Shown here: positions 13,063-25,000 of the stretch, one piece after another
Layout of the letters: the number at the start of each line of letters is the position of its first letter
Position numbering within the stretch: position 1 is the first letter of the stretch
NCBI RefSeq assembly: GCF_003711515.1
Contig: NW_021167082.1
Location: 1,729,691-1,793,690, forward strand
Origin: Sodiomyces alkalinus F11
Taxonomy: Eukaryota > Ascomycota > Sordariomycetes > Glomerellales > Plectosphaerellaceae
Direction: 5' to 3'
DNA length: 64,000 nucleotides
Notes under the pieces: generated by a model
Seen by the model: the letters and a program-made list of their open reading frames with translations, nothing else
Told to the model about the DNA's origin: nothing
Database searches by the model: none
Translations under genes and position numbers: made by a program

Positions 13063-13136
13063 GGTCGGTTAGCTCAGTTGGTTAGAGCGTCGTACTAATA
13101 ATGCGAAGGTCATGAGTTCGACCCTCATACTGACCA
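13063..13136 (+). tRNA. tRNA-Ile(AAU), copy 1
   Basis: A 74-nt cloverleaf can be drawn by hand: acceptor GGTCGGT/ACTGACC with one G-U pair, D arm GCTC/GAGC, anticodon stem TCGTA/TGCGA closing the loop CTAATAA, T arm ATGAG/CTCAT around TTCGACC, and discriminator A. The anticodon is AAT, read as IAU in eukaryotes, so this is isoleucine. There is no intron. A T-rich run (TTTCTTTTT) follows directly and fits a Pol III terminator. Confidence 0.97.
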
Positions 13137-13982
13137 TTTCTTTTTGTAGTTTTTTCGTCGTGATACTTTTAACTTGCGAAAATCCGTATTATTAGTTTTT
13201 TTTTCCTATAAAAAATACATAGTTTTAAAGAGTAAGAGGCTAGTGTCACAAGGTTAACAGCAGCTTGGCAGTGTGTGGGCATGTACTACGTAGTGATGCA
13301 AAATTTAGGAGTAACCAGAGAGTTAAATTCATCGCTGACCTTCTATCCCGAATACGGCTGAAGACGGGCGAAATCGTCTAGTGGCTTCTGGAGTTGTGCA
13401 GTTGTGGTTGTGATAGTGATTGGATAGTCAGAAACCAGTAAAGCAAATCTCCACCACATCTCAGCCTACAAAACGGCTATGATATGCAAAGCTTAATCTG
13501 ATCAGGGCAACATGACCTGAACGGAACGGCTTGAATAAACGAGCCAATCTGTAAAAAAGTCCATCTGTATTGTGAAAAGAGTAGTGATAAGCTGTGACGC
13601 CTTCCTTCCCCGTGTCCGTTCTGTGGCCCCAAAGTCTATGTGACCTTTGTCATCCTTCTGACCCTGTTACTCAAACCCACCCTCTGCGGAACTTTCCCCC
13701 AAGAGCTTGTATCCTAGAATGCAAACGGATCCTTGTGTCTGATCGAGAAACCACCCATCTAGTGTAGAGTCCAAACCAATATCCCGAAGCGATTATATTC
13801 TGTCTGGCCTGCAGGTGGTCAAACGCCGATCGTGCCCGTCCCGGAGGAAACGTCTAATAGCTAATGGCTTCAGGTAGGGGGTTATCTATGTATCCCTTGT
13901 GTGATGCCAGCCCCAGAGGCTGTATGGTTTGCGCCAACGAAACATTCACAGTGCAATTCTAGGTGCCAGCCCTTCAACAAAT
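13137..13982. other. Spacer between tRNA copies 1 and 2
   Basis: The 846-bp spacer has no supported gene. Both tRNA copies are preceded by the same short string CTTCAACAA, which suggests that copies 1 and 2 arose by duplication of a slightly larger unit; otherwise the flanks do not match. Confidence 0.5.
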
Positions 13983-14056
13983 GGTCGGTTAGCTCAGTTG
14001 GTTAGAGCGTCGTACTAATAATGCGAAGGTCATGAGTTCGACCCTCATACTGACCA
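13983..14056 (+). tRNA. tRNA-Ile(AAU), copy 2
   Basis: Identical over all 74 nt to the copy at 13063-13136, with the same anticodon AAT. The downstream flank (TTTACTTTTGCTCTTT) resembles that of copy 1 for only a few bases. Confidence 0.97.
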
Positions 14057-14089
14057 TTTACTTTTGCTCTTTCTACGGATGATTTTTGT

Positions 14090-14480
14090 TCCCTTTTATT
14101 ACCAATGTCCTTTTATCCTGTCTGGCTGCTTTTGGTAATTGCCCTAATATCTGCATATAATATCCCTATATCCCGGCACTAGGTTAAATATCTAAGATAA
14201 ATCCTTAGTGAAGCTCTATAAACCGGTAGTAATCTCTACGACTCAACTCTTATATTCTATATTAAGTCTAATATTTATAAAGAGATATAAAGAGTACTAA
14301 CTATATATATACTTTTAAGAAGAATAGAAAAGCAAATAACTTATATTAGGTAGACTATATATAGTATATAATACTATAGCTATTATAATAGTCGTCTATA
14401 TTCTATTATAAGTTTTATTAAGGAGCGAGAGAAAAGGACTTGTGGAGGGATTATAATTTAGATATAAAAGAGGGGTGAAA
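14090..14480. repeat. AT-rich island, likely RIP-decayed repeat
   Basis: A block made almost wholly of A and T, dominated by TA, TAT and ATA steps, in a window that is otherwise near balanced GC. There is no open frame. This is the look of DNA mutated by repeat-induced point mutation, in which CpA is changed to TpA. It lies exactly between two inverted tRNA-Ile genes, and tRNA flanks are frequent targets of retroelement insertion, so a decayed transposon is the likeliest origin. No terminal repeats can be recognised. Confidence 0.6.
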
Positions 14481-14495
14481 AAAGGCAAAAAGAAA

Positions 14496-14569
14496 TGGTC
14501 AGTATGAGGGTCGAACTCATGACCTTCGCATTATTAGTACGACGCTCTAACCAACTGAGCTAACCGACC
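14496..14569 (-). tRNA. tRNA-Ile(AAU), copy 3 (inverted)
   Basis: The reverse complement is identical over 74 nt to the copies at 13063 and 13983, with anticodon AAT. On its own strand it is followed by TTTCTTTTTGCCTTTTTT, a good Pol III terminator that matches the start of the copy 1 flank. It faces copy 2 tail to tail across the AT-rich island. Confidence 0.97.
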
Positions 14570-15123
14570 AGGCTTAAAGCGATGCTACTGTCTTTCAGTT
14601 ATCCGCATATCAAGCCACACTCAATTTGAACACTGCACCACTTCATCTCGTTAGTTACTCTCGACTACCTACTCGACATAAACGGCGACCTGGATTCCTT
14701 TTCTCCACGGCACACCGAGCTGAATTGTTTTCAACACTGCTATTCCGTCACAAAGACCTTGGAGAGTTTGGGTAGTGTATCACTGCTAATATTTGTTACC
14801 GAGCTCATCACTCGTCCTAATCCGGAATTCGATGAAGGAAGGGTATGGTGCTTGCGCCATCCTACTTAGCGATACAATTGTAGAGGGGTATAAATTCTGT
14901 TCCGTCCGTCTTCCGAGTCATACTTCTTGTATGGCGAGAGGATAAAGGATTCGAGCGCTCTGATGCAACCCATGCAAAATCCTGATCAGCCCGAAACATT
15001 TCTTTCTTCCGCTAGAAACCAGCACGCCGACTCGAATCATCCCAGCAATTCCAGAGCCCATACCATTACCTCTGGACAATAACAAATCCACAACATGCTT
15101 TGCTGTCAGCGTAGGCTATTATT

Positions 15124-16860
15124 TTAGTATACGCTGCCGGCAATGCTCTTTTCTCTCTTTTCCGTTCGCGTCATTTCATCGTCCTCATGGTCCTCATCGG
15201 TCCGTCCTCCGTCGGAGCCCACATCACTACTGTGGGTATCTCCGAGACGGTTGGCTCTCGCTCCAAGTCTCCTACCATAATTGTCCAGGAAATCGTCTTC
15301 CCTGGTCGTTACGCCTCGCTCCCTCGATACGTCTACGGGTCCCTGACCAGGAAGATGACCCGACCCGCCATTCGTGGTAGCGTCAGTGGCCGACGCCGTC
15401 GGTAGCTTCTGCAACTGCGCCGCCAGCAACGCGACGCGGTCCTGGCCTCGGCCTCCGTTGACGCGCCCAGAGCCATCAGCGTCGTCTTCGCTGGGTTCCT
15501 CCACGTCGCTATTCGACAGGGAAGCATGGCCTGAGTACGTGCCCCCGCCGTCACGGCCCACGTGGAGGTGCGGAGACTGGAGCCCGCGCAGGCGGTCCTC
15601 GGCGGAGATAAAGGAAGGCGTAGCATCGGGCGACGAGACGACTTCCTCGCAGGCGCGGGTTAGATCGATCTGCGGCACCGGCCGGGGTGGAGCGGCGCCC
15701 ATTTTGCGGGCCGCATCATTGTCCGAGTCGCTCGAGTCGTACGAACCGTGTTTGAATCGCTTGACAGTTGACCGGCGGCTGGGGAGGCACGGCGGTTGCG
15801 GCTGGGTGTTCTGCAAGCGCAGCCCGTTCACGGCTTCGGCGGCCATCTCGTCTCGCTGGCGGAGAATCTCCAAGTCCTCCCGGCGCTTGTACTGACGTTC
15901 GTGGTTGCATCCGTCGGGGCACCCGCCCCATCGTCGTGGTGGGGCGAAGCATTTGACGGCCTTGTCGTCCTCCTTTTCCTTCAGCAAGAGAGCCCTCTCG
16001 CGACGTAATTGGGACCAGGTCCGGAGCTCGTTCTCGAGAGTGTACTTGCCAGACTCGTCGTCCTTGCGCATGATGAGAAACTCGCAGTGATTAACGTTGC
16101 GCAGATCTTCGAAGTATTCGACGGTGAAGTGGTACCATTTCATCAGGAACACGCGAGACATGAGGCCGTGGGTAACTGCAGGTCTTGGTCGTAAGCGAAT
16201 GTCAAAATAACAAAAAAAAAAAACAATAAACAATACAAAAAGGAGAGGGCAGGAGACTCACCCAAGACGCAAACACTGGGAAAATCGTCCTCGCCAAACT
16301 GCCTCCAGAGACTCTCGTTGAAGCCACTAACTCGGTCGTAGGCGTCGGCGGCACTCTCGCCGTTGGGAATACGGTAGAAGAAGTGCCCGTAATCGGCACG
16401 CTCCTGCCACATACGCTCCATCTCGGCGCTACACGGCTGGAAATTCCCAAAGTCTTGTTCCCGCAGACGGGGCTCATCGTACACGTTGATATTGTCACGC
16501 TTAAAGGGAGAAGGTTCTGGGTCGTCGGAGGTCAGGGTGGCGAGGATTCCTTCTGTGGTCTCGCGGGTGCGGCGGTACGGAGAGGTGAAGAATTGCAGGG
16601 TGTCATCCTCACGGAGGAGCTTGCGGAGGCGCCTTCCGGCGTCGTATGCTTGAGCCCAGCCCTCGGGTGTGATTTTAACGCGGTGGTCGGGGATGGTCTG
16701 GTGGATGTCACGGTTTTCTGGAGAACAAGGGAGGGTTCCGTTAGTCGACTTACATTCGAACCGAAGAGGGAGTAAAGGCGGGCCGGAGAAGACAGAGAAA
16801 CTTACTATTGCCCTCGGACTGGGCGTGTCTGACAAGAATGATAAGCCTAGGCTTACCCAT
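15124..16860 (-). CDS. Histidine phosphatase (phosphoglycerate-mutase-like) protein
   Basis: A 520-aa protein in three exons: 16860-16806, 16717-16262 and 16175-15124. It starts MGKPRLIILVRHAQSEGN, with the catalytic RHA(Q/E)SEGN motif of histidine phosphatases; His12 is the expected phospho-acceptor. The second active-site His lies in VLVTHGLMSR (about residue 173), and splicing across GTGAGT...CTGCAG is needed to create it. SPYRRTRET and the acidic REQDFGN motif are also present. After the roughly 240-residue catalytic domain comes a long Ser/Asp/Arg-rich tail without a fold I recognise. The relation is to fungal proteins like yeast YDR051C/DET1, a cytosolic acid phosphatase family, rather than glycolytic phosphoglycerate mutase. 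The natural substrate cannot be told. It is on the same strand as the hybrid histidine kinase upstream of it, about 2.2 kb apart. Confidence 0.88.
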
Positions 16861-19017
16861 GTTTGTAAATCTTCGGTCCTTGTCGGGTCAAAGTTGTGAG
16901 GAGCTGCGGGAACACGGAAGTGAAAAGTGGACGAAAGTAGGAGGAGGGAATGCCGTTTCCCGTTTGGTATATTAATAACGGAGAAATAGAGATAATGTCT
17001 TGTTTTAAAAACAGGAAGAGAAAGATGGAAGATGGAAGTTAAAGTAACGTTGAAAAAATACAGGGGAATCTCGAACTGATGTGGTCCAGCCTAGGAAAAA
17101 TCACTGGAAGGTTTCTTGTAATGGTTGTGTTGGGTTGGGTTGGTAACGGGACGTTGATGTCAATGGTAGGAGTACGAAGTAGAGAGTCAGAGCTGAGTGT
17201 TTGCGCAAACGGGGTTTGACAGGCAGTCTGTGGCACGAGGTATTCGTCCGTACATATAGGTACCTAAAGTACGGATACGTGGGCGAAAAATATCTAGGTA
17301 TGACACACCCACCTAGGTAGGTAATTATTATGTAGTGTACATGCAATACCCGCTTTGCCCAGCCACAACCAGGGTCATAAGGACATGGGTTAATGCCGAG
17401 GGCTAAGAGAGAAGGGTTAGATCAGAGAGAAGAGAAAAGAGAAAAGAAGTACTTCGCAGAGGAAAAAGAAATAAAACAAAAAGAATAGTAGTAATAATAA
17501 CAACAACAATAATAGTATAACAAAAATAATAACAAAAATAATAACAAAAATAATAACAAAAATAATAACAAAAATAATAACAAAAATAATAACAAAAATA
17601 ATAACAAAAATAATAACAAAAGTAATAACAAAAGTAATAACAAAAGTAATAACAAAAAATACGAGTGGATCGTTCATGGTTCGATCAAGGCAAGATGCAT
17701 GTGCATGAGCAACTGATGAGACTGTTGATAATAATTACCGATGGTCTGGTTGGGCCAAAAGTATTTTTGCCCCTCCTCAACCCCTCTATCTCCAATCCGG
17801 CATCCGGCATCAGACAATGCCTTGCCCCGTTGTCTTCCGTAACCCGCCATAACCCGCCAGAATGGTACCGTAGCCGCTGGCAGAAAATCGCGGGTACCTA
17901 GGTAATTATTGGTCAGGGTATCTTTCCAAGTCCCGAGATGTGACGTTCTGCTTACCAATCAATTCCAGACAACTGCCAGATACTGGTGGCAAAAGTCACA
18001 TTCCGCCTTCCTTACCGCCCACCCGCCCACTATCCGAGTACTGATGGAGATGGATGGATGCAAAGTGATGTTATTCTTCTTTGCGTGAAGAACTTCAATA
18101 TAGGTACTTCATTTTTGGTTTTCACTAAAAGCTTGGCCATTCGACTCGGCCGTTCTGAACCCGCGCTTGGACGCCTGCGTGTGTCACCACCCTAAGGATG
18201 GGTACCTAACCGTGATCGTTGTTCGACGCGGATACGACTCCTGCATTTTTGTCGCGTCGCCTACTTGGTCAGCCGACCTATTTATTACCTTTCCCTCCTC
18301 CAAGGTCAAGCAAACAAAGCAGGCGCTTGTGCTGAAACGCCAAACCACAACAAACACTTAACTCATTTCTTTTTGTACAAAATGGCCCTTCTCGCCATTT
18401 CATCACATCACACACATACATCTGCGGACAGACATAAGACATGAAAGCTGCATAGTCATAAACAAGAGGGAAAAGCCCAGCATGTCTTTCTAACACACTA
18501 AGTTTTGCCCTCTGCCTCTATTACCTTATGCCCTCCCCTCCCTTGTTTGCTCTGTCATGCTCCACGGGGAAGCAGACCCGATGCCGTCCTTGACGATGAA
18601 GCCAGCCTGTAACCGCCTAGGGGCCGCCCCGTCTCCCCTCAACAGCGCCACGACGTCAGTCAATCATGATGCGCAATATTCCCTATTCCTTTCCCCACCA
18701 ATGTTTTCCACCATTCCCGATGATTCCTTCCTGAAAATACCCTATGCGTGTATCCTGCCACCCACATGCTAAGGCTGATAGCATAAATCATGATGCATTT
18801 TTGCGCGTCTAAAAGAGTCCGCCACTACCATTTTGACAAGTCGGAAAAATATAGAAGGGAAAACAAGGGAAGAACGAGGTGTGAATGATAAGCGGGCGAA
18901 AAAAAAGAGGAGTAAAAAGAATATAAGGCACAGGGGTATATTAACAGCCACGTCCCTTTATATGCTGTGTGTTGTGCGTCGTGTGTCTATCCCTGACGGC
19001 GGGAGACCCTACGTCTG
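16861..19017. other. Intergenic with minisatellite and AGGTA-type motifs
   Basis: This holds the promoter of the phosphatase gene, a 12-bp minisatellite (17522-17653), a cluster of TACCTAGGTA-like motifs (17258-17325) and, at the right, the 3' flank of the hybrid histidine kinase. No gene is supported; the open frames across the minisatellite are only repeat translations. Confidence 0.55.
17522..17653. repeat. 12-bp minisatellite, 11 units
   Basis: Eight tandem copies of AAAAATAATAAC are followed by three copies of the variant AAAAGTAATAAC. The variants lie side by side at one end, which suggests recent polar expansion by slippage. An imperfect AAT/AAC-rich stretch precedes the array from about 17490. 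Confidence 0.97.
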
Positions 19018-22000
19018 TCAGAAGAACCTCGCCATGGCCCTGCTCAAATCGATAAAGTCAACGGGTTTAGTGACAAAGTCGCTGAACCCAGCCGACGCGC
19101 ATTTCTCCTGGACGTCCGACATGACATTGGCTGAAAGGGCAATGATGGGCAGTTCCTTGAACTTGTTTTTCTTCTCCCACTGGCGGACCTCACGGCATGC
19201 CTGGTACCCGTCTTTGCGCGGCATATGAAGATCGCACTGAGACACACTGTGTTAGCAGGCCTACTCTTCATCCCTACTTATGATGTGTTAAAGAAAACAG
19301 AAAGAAAAAGCTTACCAGAATCAACGAGTAGTACGCGTGATCACGGGAGAATACCATCTCAGTGCACTCCGTGCCATCTGCTGCAATCTCAACCGCCACC
19401 CCAATCTTGTTCAAGTACTTCCGCAACACTTTCTGGTTCACCGGGTTGTCCTCAACCAGGAGAACTTTGTATCCCTTGTTGCCCATGCGTTTCTCAATCT
19501 CTTGGTAACTCGCCTTCTGGCTTTCTACTACCCGCTGCGCCGTAGACCGGTTTCGATCAATGCTCGAGTCCCGGACCTTGTCGGGATCAAAGATGACCGC
19601 GAATCGCGACGGTTTGACGGGTTTGCTGATAAATGTCACCGTATCTTCCGAGAGAAGCGCCGTCTGCTGGGCCTCCGCTGCCAAATTCATCACTGCTTGA
19701 CGCTGGCTCGCGTCCGACAGGACGAGGATCGTCGTCCTCTCCACCGACATGTACTTCTCGATCTTGCCCAGCATCGACATCAGCTGTTCCGGCGTCGGGA
19801 GGTTCAGCACGATATGCGTGAAATGGACTGGGTCCTCGCCTCGCATCAGCTCGTCGGCTTGATCGACCGATTCCAGAGCAGTGATCTGGTGCGGCACGTC
19901 TTTGGCCAGTGTATGCTCGATGTGCTGAGTCGTCGCTTCTCGACTGTGCATCTGCGGGCAGATGATAAGGATCGAGTACACGAGAGGACGGAAACTTTCG
20001 GGCGGGCTGGGCGGTTTCGTCGTCGTCGCGCTGTGCCCGGGAGCGGGAATAGACTCCGCCGACGTCTCGGCAGACGGAATTTGCAGCTTCATCTGTGACA
20101 AGTCTTGACCGCTTGCCCTCGCAGCTTCGCTGAACCGGGCCAGTCCTACATTCATGGAAGGCACCGACGATCCATCCGTCATTTGTGACCGGCTAGAGTG
20201 GATCGAGGGTACAGAGCTCCCGCCGCTCGAAGGCACAGACGCGACTGTCAAGTCGGAACTCGCGGGCGTTGACGTCAAACGCGATGGGGGCTGGGGCTGC
20301 GCCGCCACTGGTTTGAACCCGAGCGGGGTCAAGGGTACCTCCGAAAATTCCGGTCTTGACGGTGTCAAGAGTGGGCTCACAGGCACTTCAGGATGGTCGT
20401 CTACAGTAGGGAGCGCGAACCGTGCCGTAAAGGCGAATGTAGAGCCTTTGCCAGGAACTGCTGTACCATCCATCTTGCCTCCGTGAAGCTCGACCAACTG
20501 TCTGGAGATGACAAGTCCGAGGCCGCTCCCGCCGTGTTGCCGGGTACTGCTCCCATCGATCTGGCTGAAAGGTTTGAAGATCAGTTCAGCCTCTTCCTTG
20601 CTGAAACCCCGGCCAGTGTCGATGACGGCGAATTCGAGCATGATCTCCTTTCGGCCATCGACCGACGTGTCGTCTCTGAACACCCTGCACCGACTGAAGA
20701 CCTCGCCCTCCGACGTGAATTTGATGGCGTTTCCAATCACGTTGAGGAGGACCTGGCGAATTCTGACTTTGTCGCCCTTGACCCAGGTAGGGACATCTTG
20801 TTCGACAACGTAGTTCAGTTCGAGATGTTTCGCGATGGCCATCGTGGAAACCAGCTCATTGACGTCCTCAATCAGTGCACGCATGTGGAACCACTCGTAC
20901 TTGAGCTTCATCATGCCGGCATCCACCTTGGATAGGTCCAAAATGTCATTGATGATCATCAGCAGGCTGTTTGCACTTGTCTGGATGGTGTTGGTGTAGT
21001 CTCGCTGCTCCTCATTCAGCACGCTATCTTGCAAGAAGCTAACCATGCCGGAGATGCCGATAAGTGGTGTCCGAATTTCGTGCGACATGTTGCTGAGGAA
21101 CCGGCTCTTGGACTCCATGGCCTCCTTCAGTTGACCCTCGAGAAGTTTATGGTCGTTGATATCCGTCGCCGAGCCGAAGAAGGAGCTAGCCCCGTTGCCA
21201 AAATCGATGGCCTCGATCTCCACACAACGAACCAAGTGCCACCTGTACTCGCCACTTTTGGACCGGAGGCGAACCTCGGTCGTGTACGAGAGTCTCCCGC
21301 TGCTGTCTGTCGATACTTTGACAATGCCCTTTCTCGCCAACTCCGTCAGATCTGCACTCGGCATTTCGTATACCGAGCTACTACTCGAGCTGTTGCTTCG
21401 GGACAAAGCCTGATGGACGCCTCGGATGTTGGACTCGGGGGAAGAGTCGCTTCGTGGGCGAGGCGTGCTCGTCATTGAACTAGGCGGCAGTGTGTCCCCA
21501 CCTCCCGACTTCTTTTCAAGCGCCGTCTTTTGGTGGAGTGGCGTAGGCGATCTGTCCGTCGGGATTTTGCACTTTGCCAGGTCCTCGGGGTGTACGTAGT
21601 CCATGAACCCCAATCCAAGCGAATCCTCGAAACTCTGTCCCGAGTAGGACAGCCATTGATCATTGCCGAAGGTGATGCCATCGTCCTCCGTGGCGGTGAA
21701 GATGATCTGGGGGATGAGGTTCGCTAACAAACGATGCTTCGCCTCTGAAGCCTCGATTTCCTCTTGCCGCGCGGCCTTGAGCTCCGCAATGTGCTGGTCG
21801 TGAATATCCATATATGACCCAAGAAACTGCATGAGCACGCCTCGCTTGTCTCGGGACGCAACAGCTCGAGCGTAGAACCACCGGTACACGCCGTCGAACC
21901 GTCTGATGCGAACCGTCCGAGAGAACTGCTCTCCTGTCCGCAGCGAATGTCCCCATGCCTTGAGATATTCATCCCTGTCTTCTCGGTGAATGCTGCCCCA

Positions 22001-25000
22001 TGGATCCGCAGCAAGGTCGGCGACAGTCTGGCCCCTGTATGTGAGGTAACGGCTGTTTACCCAAACAACCTCACCGGTCTGCGGGAGGGCAACGAACACG
22101 TGTGCGGGCAGCGAATCAAGAATCAGACCTTTCAATCGGTCGGACGGAGGCGGCAGATCCGCAGCGGGGCCAATGGACAAGGAGCCAGATCGAGATGGGG
22201 CGGTGGATGAGGTGGGCCTGCTGACGACACTCGAGCTCGGTGGTAGTGATTGGAAAGTCGAGGCAAAGTCAGCTCCATAAGAATGCAAGAGAGTGTGGCG
22301 ATTTTGGCGTGGATCTGAGACCACCGTCCCCTCCCGGCCTTCCTGGACCGTCCCTTCATCTGCCACTTCCTTCGTTTCCCTGGACGAGACTCTAGACGGT
22401 GCTGTAGCTGTGTCATCCAAGAAACTCTCGGCAGGGCCCTCACTGTCGAATGTGGGGAATATATTCTGTCCCTGGAGCTTGGTCCCGGATAAACGTGCTT
22501 TGCGCTTGTGTACGGGAGACGATTCCTGTGTGTTCCGCGTCCTCTGGGAGCCGGAGCCGGTCCCTGACGACGTATCCGCTCTGGACAGGTTCGGTTTTTG
22601 TTTGGTACTGAAGTAGTTGTCCGTCGGCCCCGATAGTAGTGCTGGACTCGATCCTGCCAACCCCTCCATTATCATGCTGACGGAAGCTTGGTCAAAACCG
22701 GGAGTCCCCCCCGGCGAACCCGCGGCGCTCTTGGAGACCGCTGAATAGTCACTCGGACTGGTAATGCTGCTGGGAATGGACTGCTGAGACACAACTCCGC
22801 CAGTGGGGGCAAAATTGAACCCAGTCACGAAACCATGATCGACTAGTGGCCGTCCATCAGCTGCGATAGCACCGAAGCCTGCGGTATGGGGTCGCCTCCG
22901 TTGAAGCCCCGCCAATTCGGTCTCTAGATTCGTGTAATGGCGGCAGAGCGAGAAAGACGTAGCCAGGTGTGAGCCAAGATGCTCCAGCGTGTGTCGGAGA
23001 GTGGAGGGATACGGTATCATAGGGCTCAGGATAGAGATAACGGCGATAGGGGTAGGCTTGTCTCTTCGCGGTAAATACTGAGGCGATGGCCGGCCTTGTT
23101 CATGCCCGGCGGCGCCCCATAGAGTTGGGGTTTCGTTTTGCGTCCGGAAGTGAGCTTTGCTCTCCAGGACCTCAGCTTCAGTCTCAGGCTTGAACGGCTG
23201 CATTGGTTTGGACAGCAGGGGGTGGAGGAGCGGAATGTGCAAGACCGTCCAAGAGTTGTCCACTCCAATAGCCTCGGGTGGGCTGAGAGACGAGTAATCG
23301 GGGGGCGCCGTGCTTGGATTGAAGGATTCTTCATCGACCACAGCATCGGAAAAGAAAGGGTTCTCCTTTGGATCCGCCCGCACAGCTGGCGAGGGAGCTG
23401 GAGACTGTGACCAGGGGGATGGGGGCGCTTGCTCGGATTCTTCGTAATGTGATATCAAGGGCTCAGGTTCCTCTTCCAGTCGCGATATCAAGCTAGAAGG
23501 TGCCCCTTTGTCTGTTCCTGGATCTTTCGTTCCGCGTGCGCCGCGAGGGGCATTTGCACCCCCGAGCAAAGCTGAGAGCTTCGCGGACGAGTCGGCACGG
23601 GCCCTTCGTGGGCGATTCTCGAGACCATCCCCCGCAGCTTTCGACTCTTGTTGGGGCTTGTTCTTCGCTTCCGATGATGATTGGTTCTGAAGATAAGGAT
23701 AGCTTCGAGTCAAAGCGACGACTTTCCCACGCTCTAATACTCTTCTAATCCCACTATGGTCGATGAGGGGGTCGGCTTCGTAGTCGAGGGCCTGTAGAAC
23801 TGGAAGAACCCTGCCTGCCCCTTCGGTATTGGACGCCAACGGTGCCTCCCAGCTCGGGACTTGCTCATCTTGGACGTCATCGTGTTCAGCAAGCGATGCC
23901 GGGTCCAGTGTTGGATCGCCAATCTCCGAGCCAAAATCGAATCGTGTCTGTAGTGACGGAAAATAACTCTTGCTTCGAGAAAGAGGCGTCGGCCTTCGAT
24001 TTGTCGATATTTTCTCGCCATGCCGGGTCTGCTTCTCTCTAGTGTCTTCATAAGACGTGAACGAGTGCCGGGCCTGCAAGCCCGGACGTGACTGCGTCTT
24101 ATATCGCCAGTCGTCGTGGTGGGTAAACGCGTCTTCGGTGGGAATGTCGTCGGTACTGCTGGGGAAAACGCTGCTCCCCGGAGCCATGTATGCGAGGCTG
24201 AGGCCATCTTTCTCATGCGAGTTGTATGTGGCCTTCTGTCCCCAAGGCACGTTATCAACGTCAGTGGTGTCCGCCGGTACGGCGAGAGTCACTCTTTCGG
24301 CTTTAAAGACATCGCGCATAATTTGGACGACGGTAGCCCACCATGCGTCGAGACCGGGCTCGGCAGCGAGCATAAGTGACAAGTTGTAGATGTTGGGGGT
24401 GGGGAAGTCCCCATGGTCAAATTGAGGGGCAAATCCCGACGGGCCAAAGGTTTGTGCAGAGGCCGAGGTCGACGAGCTGGAGACCACCTTATCATGAACT
24501 GCGAAAGCGTCGAACGACATACCTTGCGGCACGAATCTCGGACCCGGTTGCGACGCAATGGAGAAAGGATAAGCCGTGGAGCCTTGGGCACGGCCGGGAG
24601 TGGTCATTCGGGGGAAAGGGTATGAAGGAGTGGCCATAAGCCCAGGGGTCTGGGCGCCGCGGATAGTGTTGCCCGATTTTGACGACGTTGTCGTGGCCGA
24701 GGAATTGGTGGTGGGCGATGAGTCGGTGGTGGTTTCCTCCTGAACAGGCGATACACGCGTCTTGCTGGCCTGGCCAGCTATGGCCCCCCTAGTGGCCATG
24801 TCGCGCCGCTCGAGCTCCTGGGCCAAGCGTTCTCGGTATTGGTTCAATTGGACCTGGGAGAGCGTCAGAGCAGCGGGTTTCGCAGCTGCGGTGGTGACCT
24901 CTTCACCCCCCCCGTCATTGTTCTCCCGTTTTGTCCTACCCGATACGTCATCTGGCGACAGCGATAGGGCGACGTCTTGTGAATCAGGCTGCTGCCTGAC

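Noticed and set aside
17522..17653. CRISPR-like regular repetition
   Set aside because: The units are contiguous 12-mers without spacers in a eukaryotic genome; it is a minisatellite.
17417..17677. Frames of about 80 codons rich in Leu, Phe, Ile and Val
   Set aside because: They are translations of the AAAAATAATAAC minisatellite, which has no stop in some frames.
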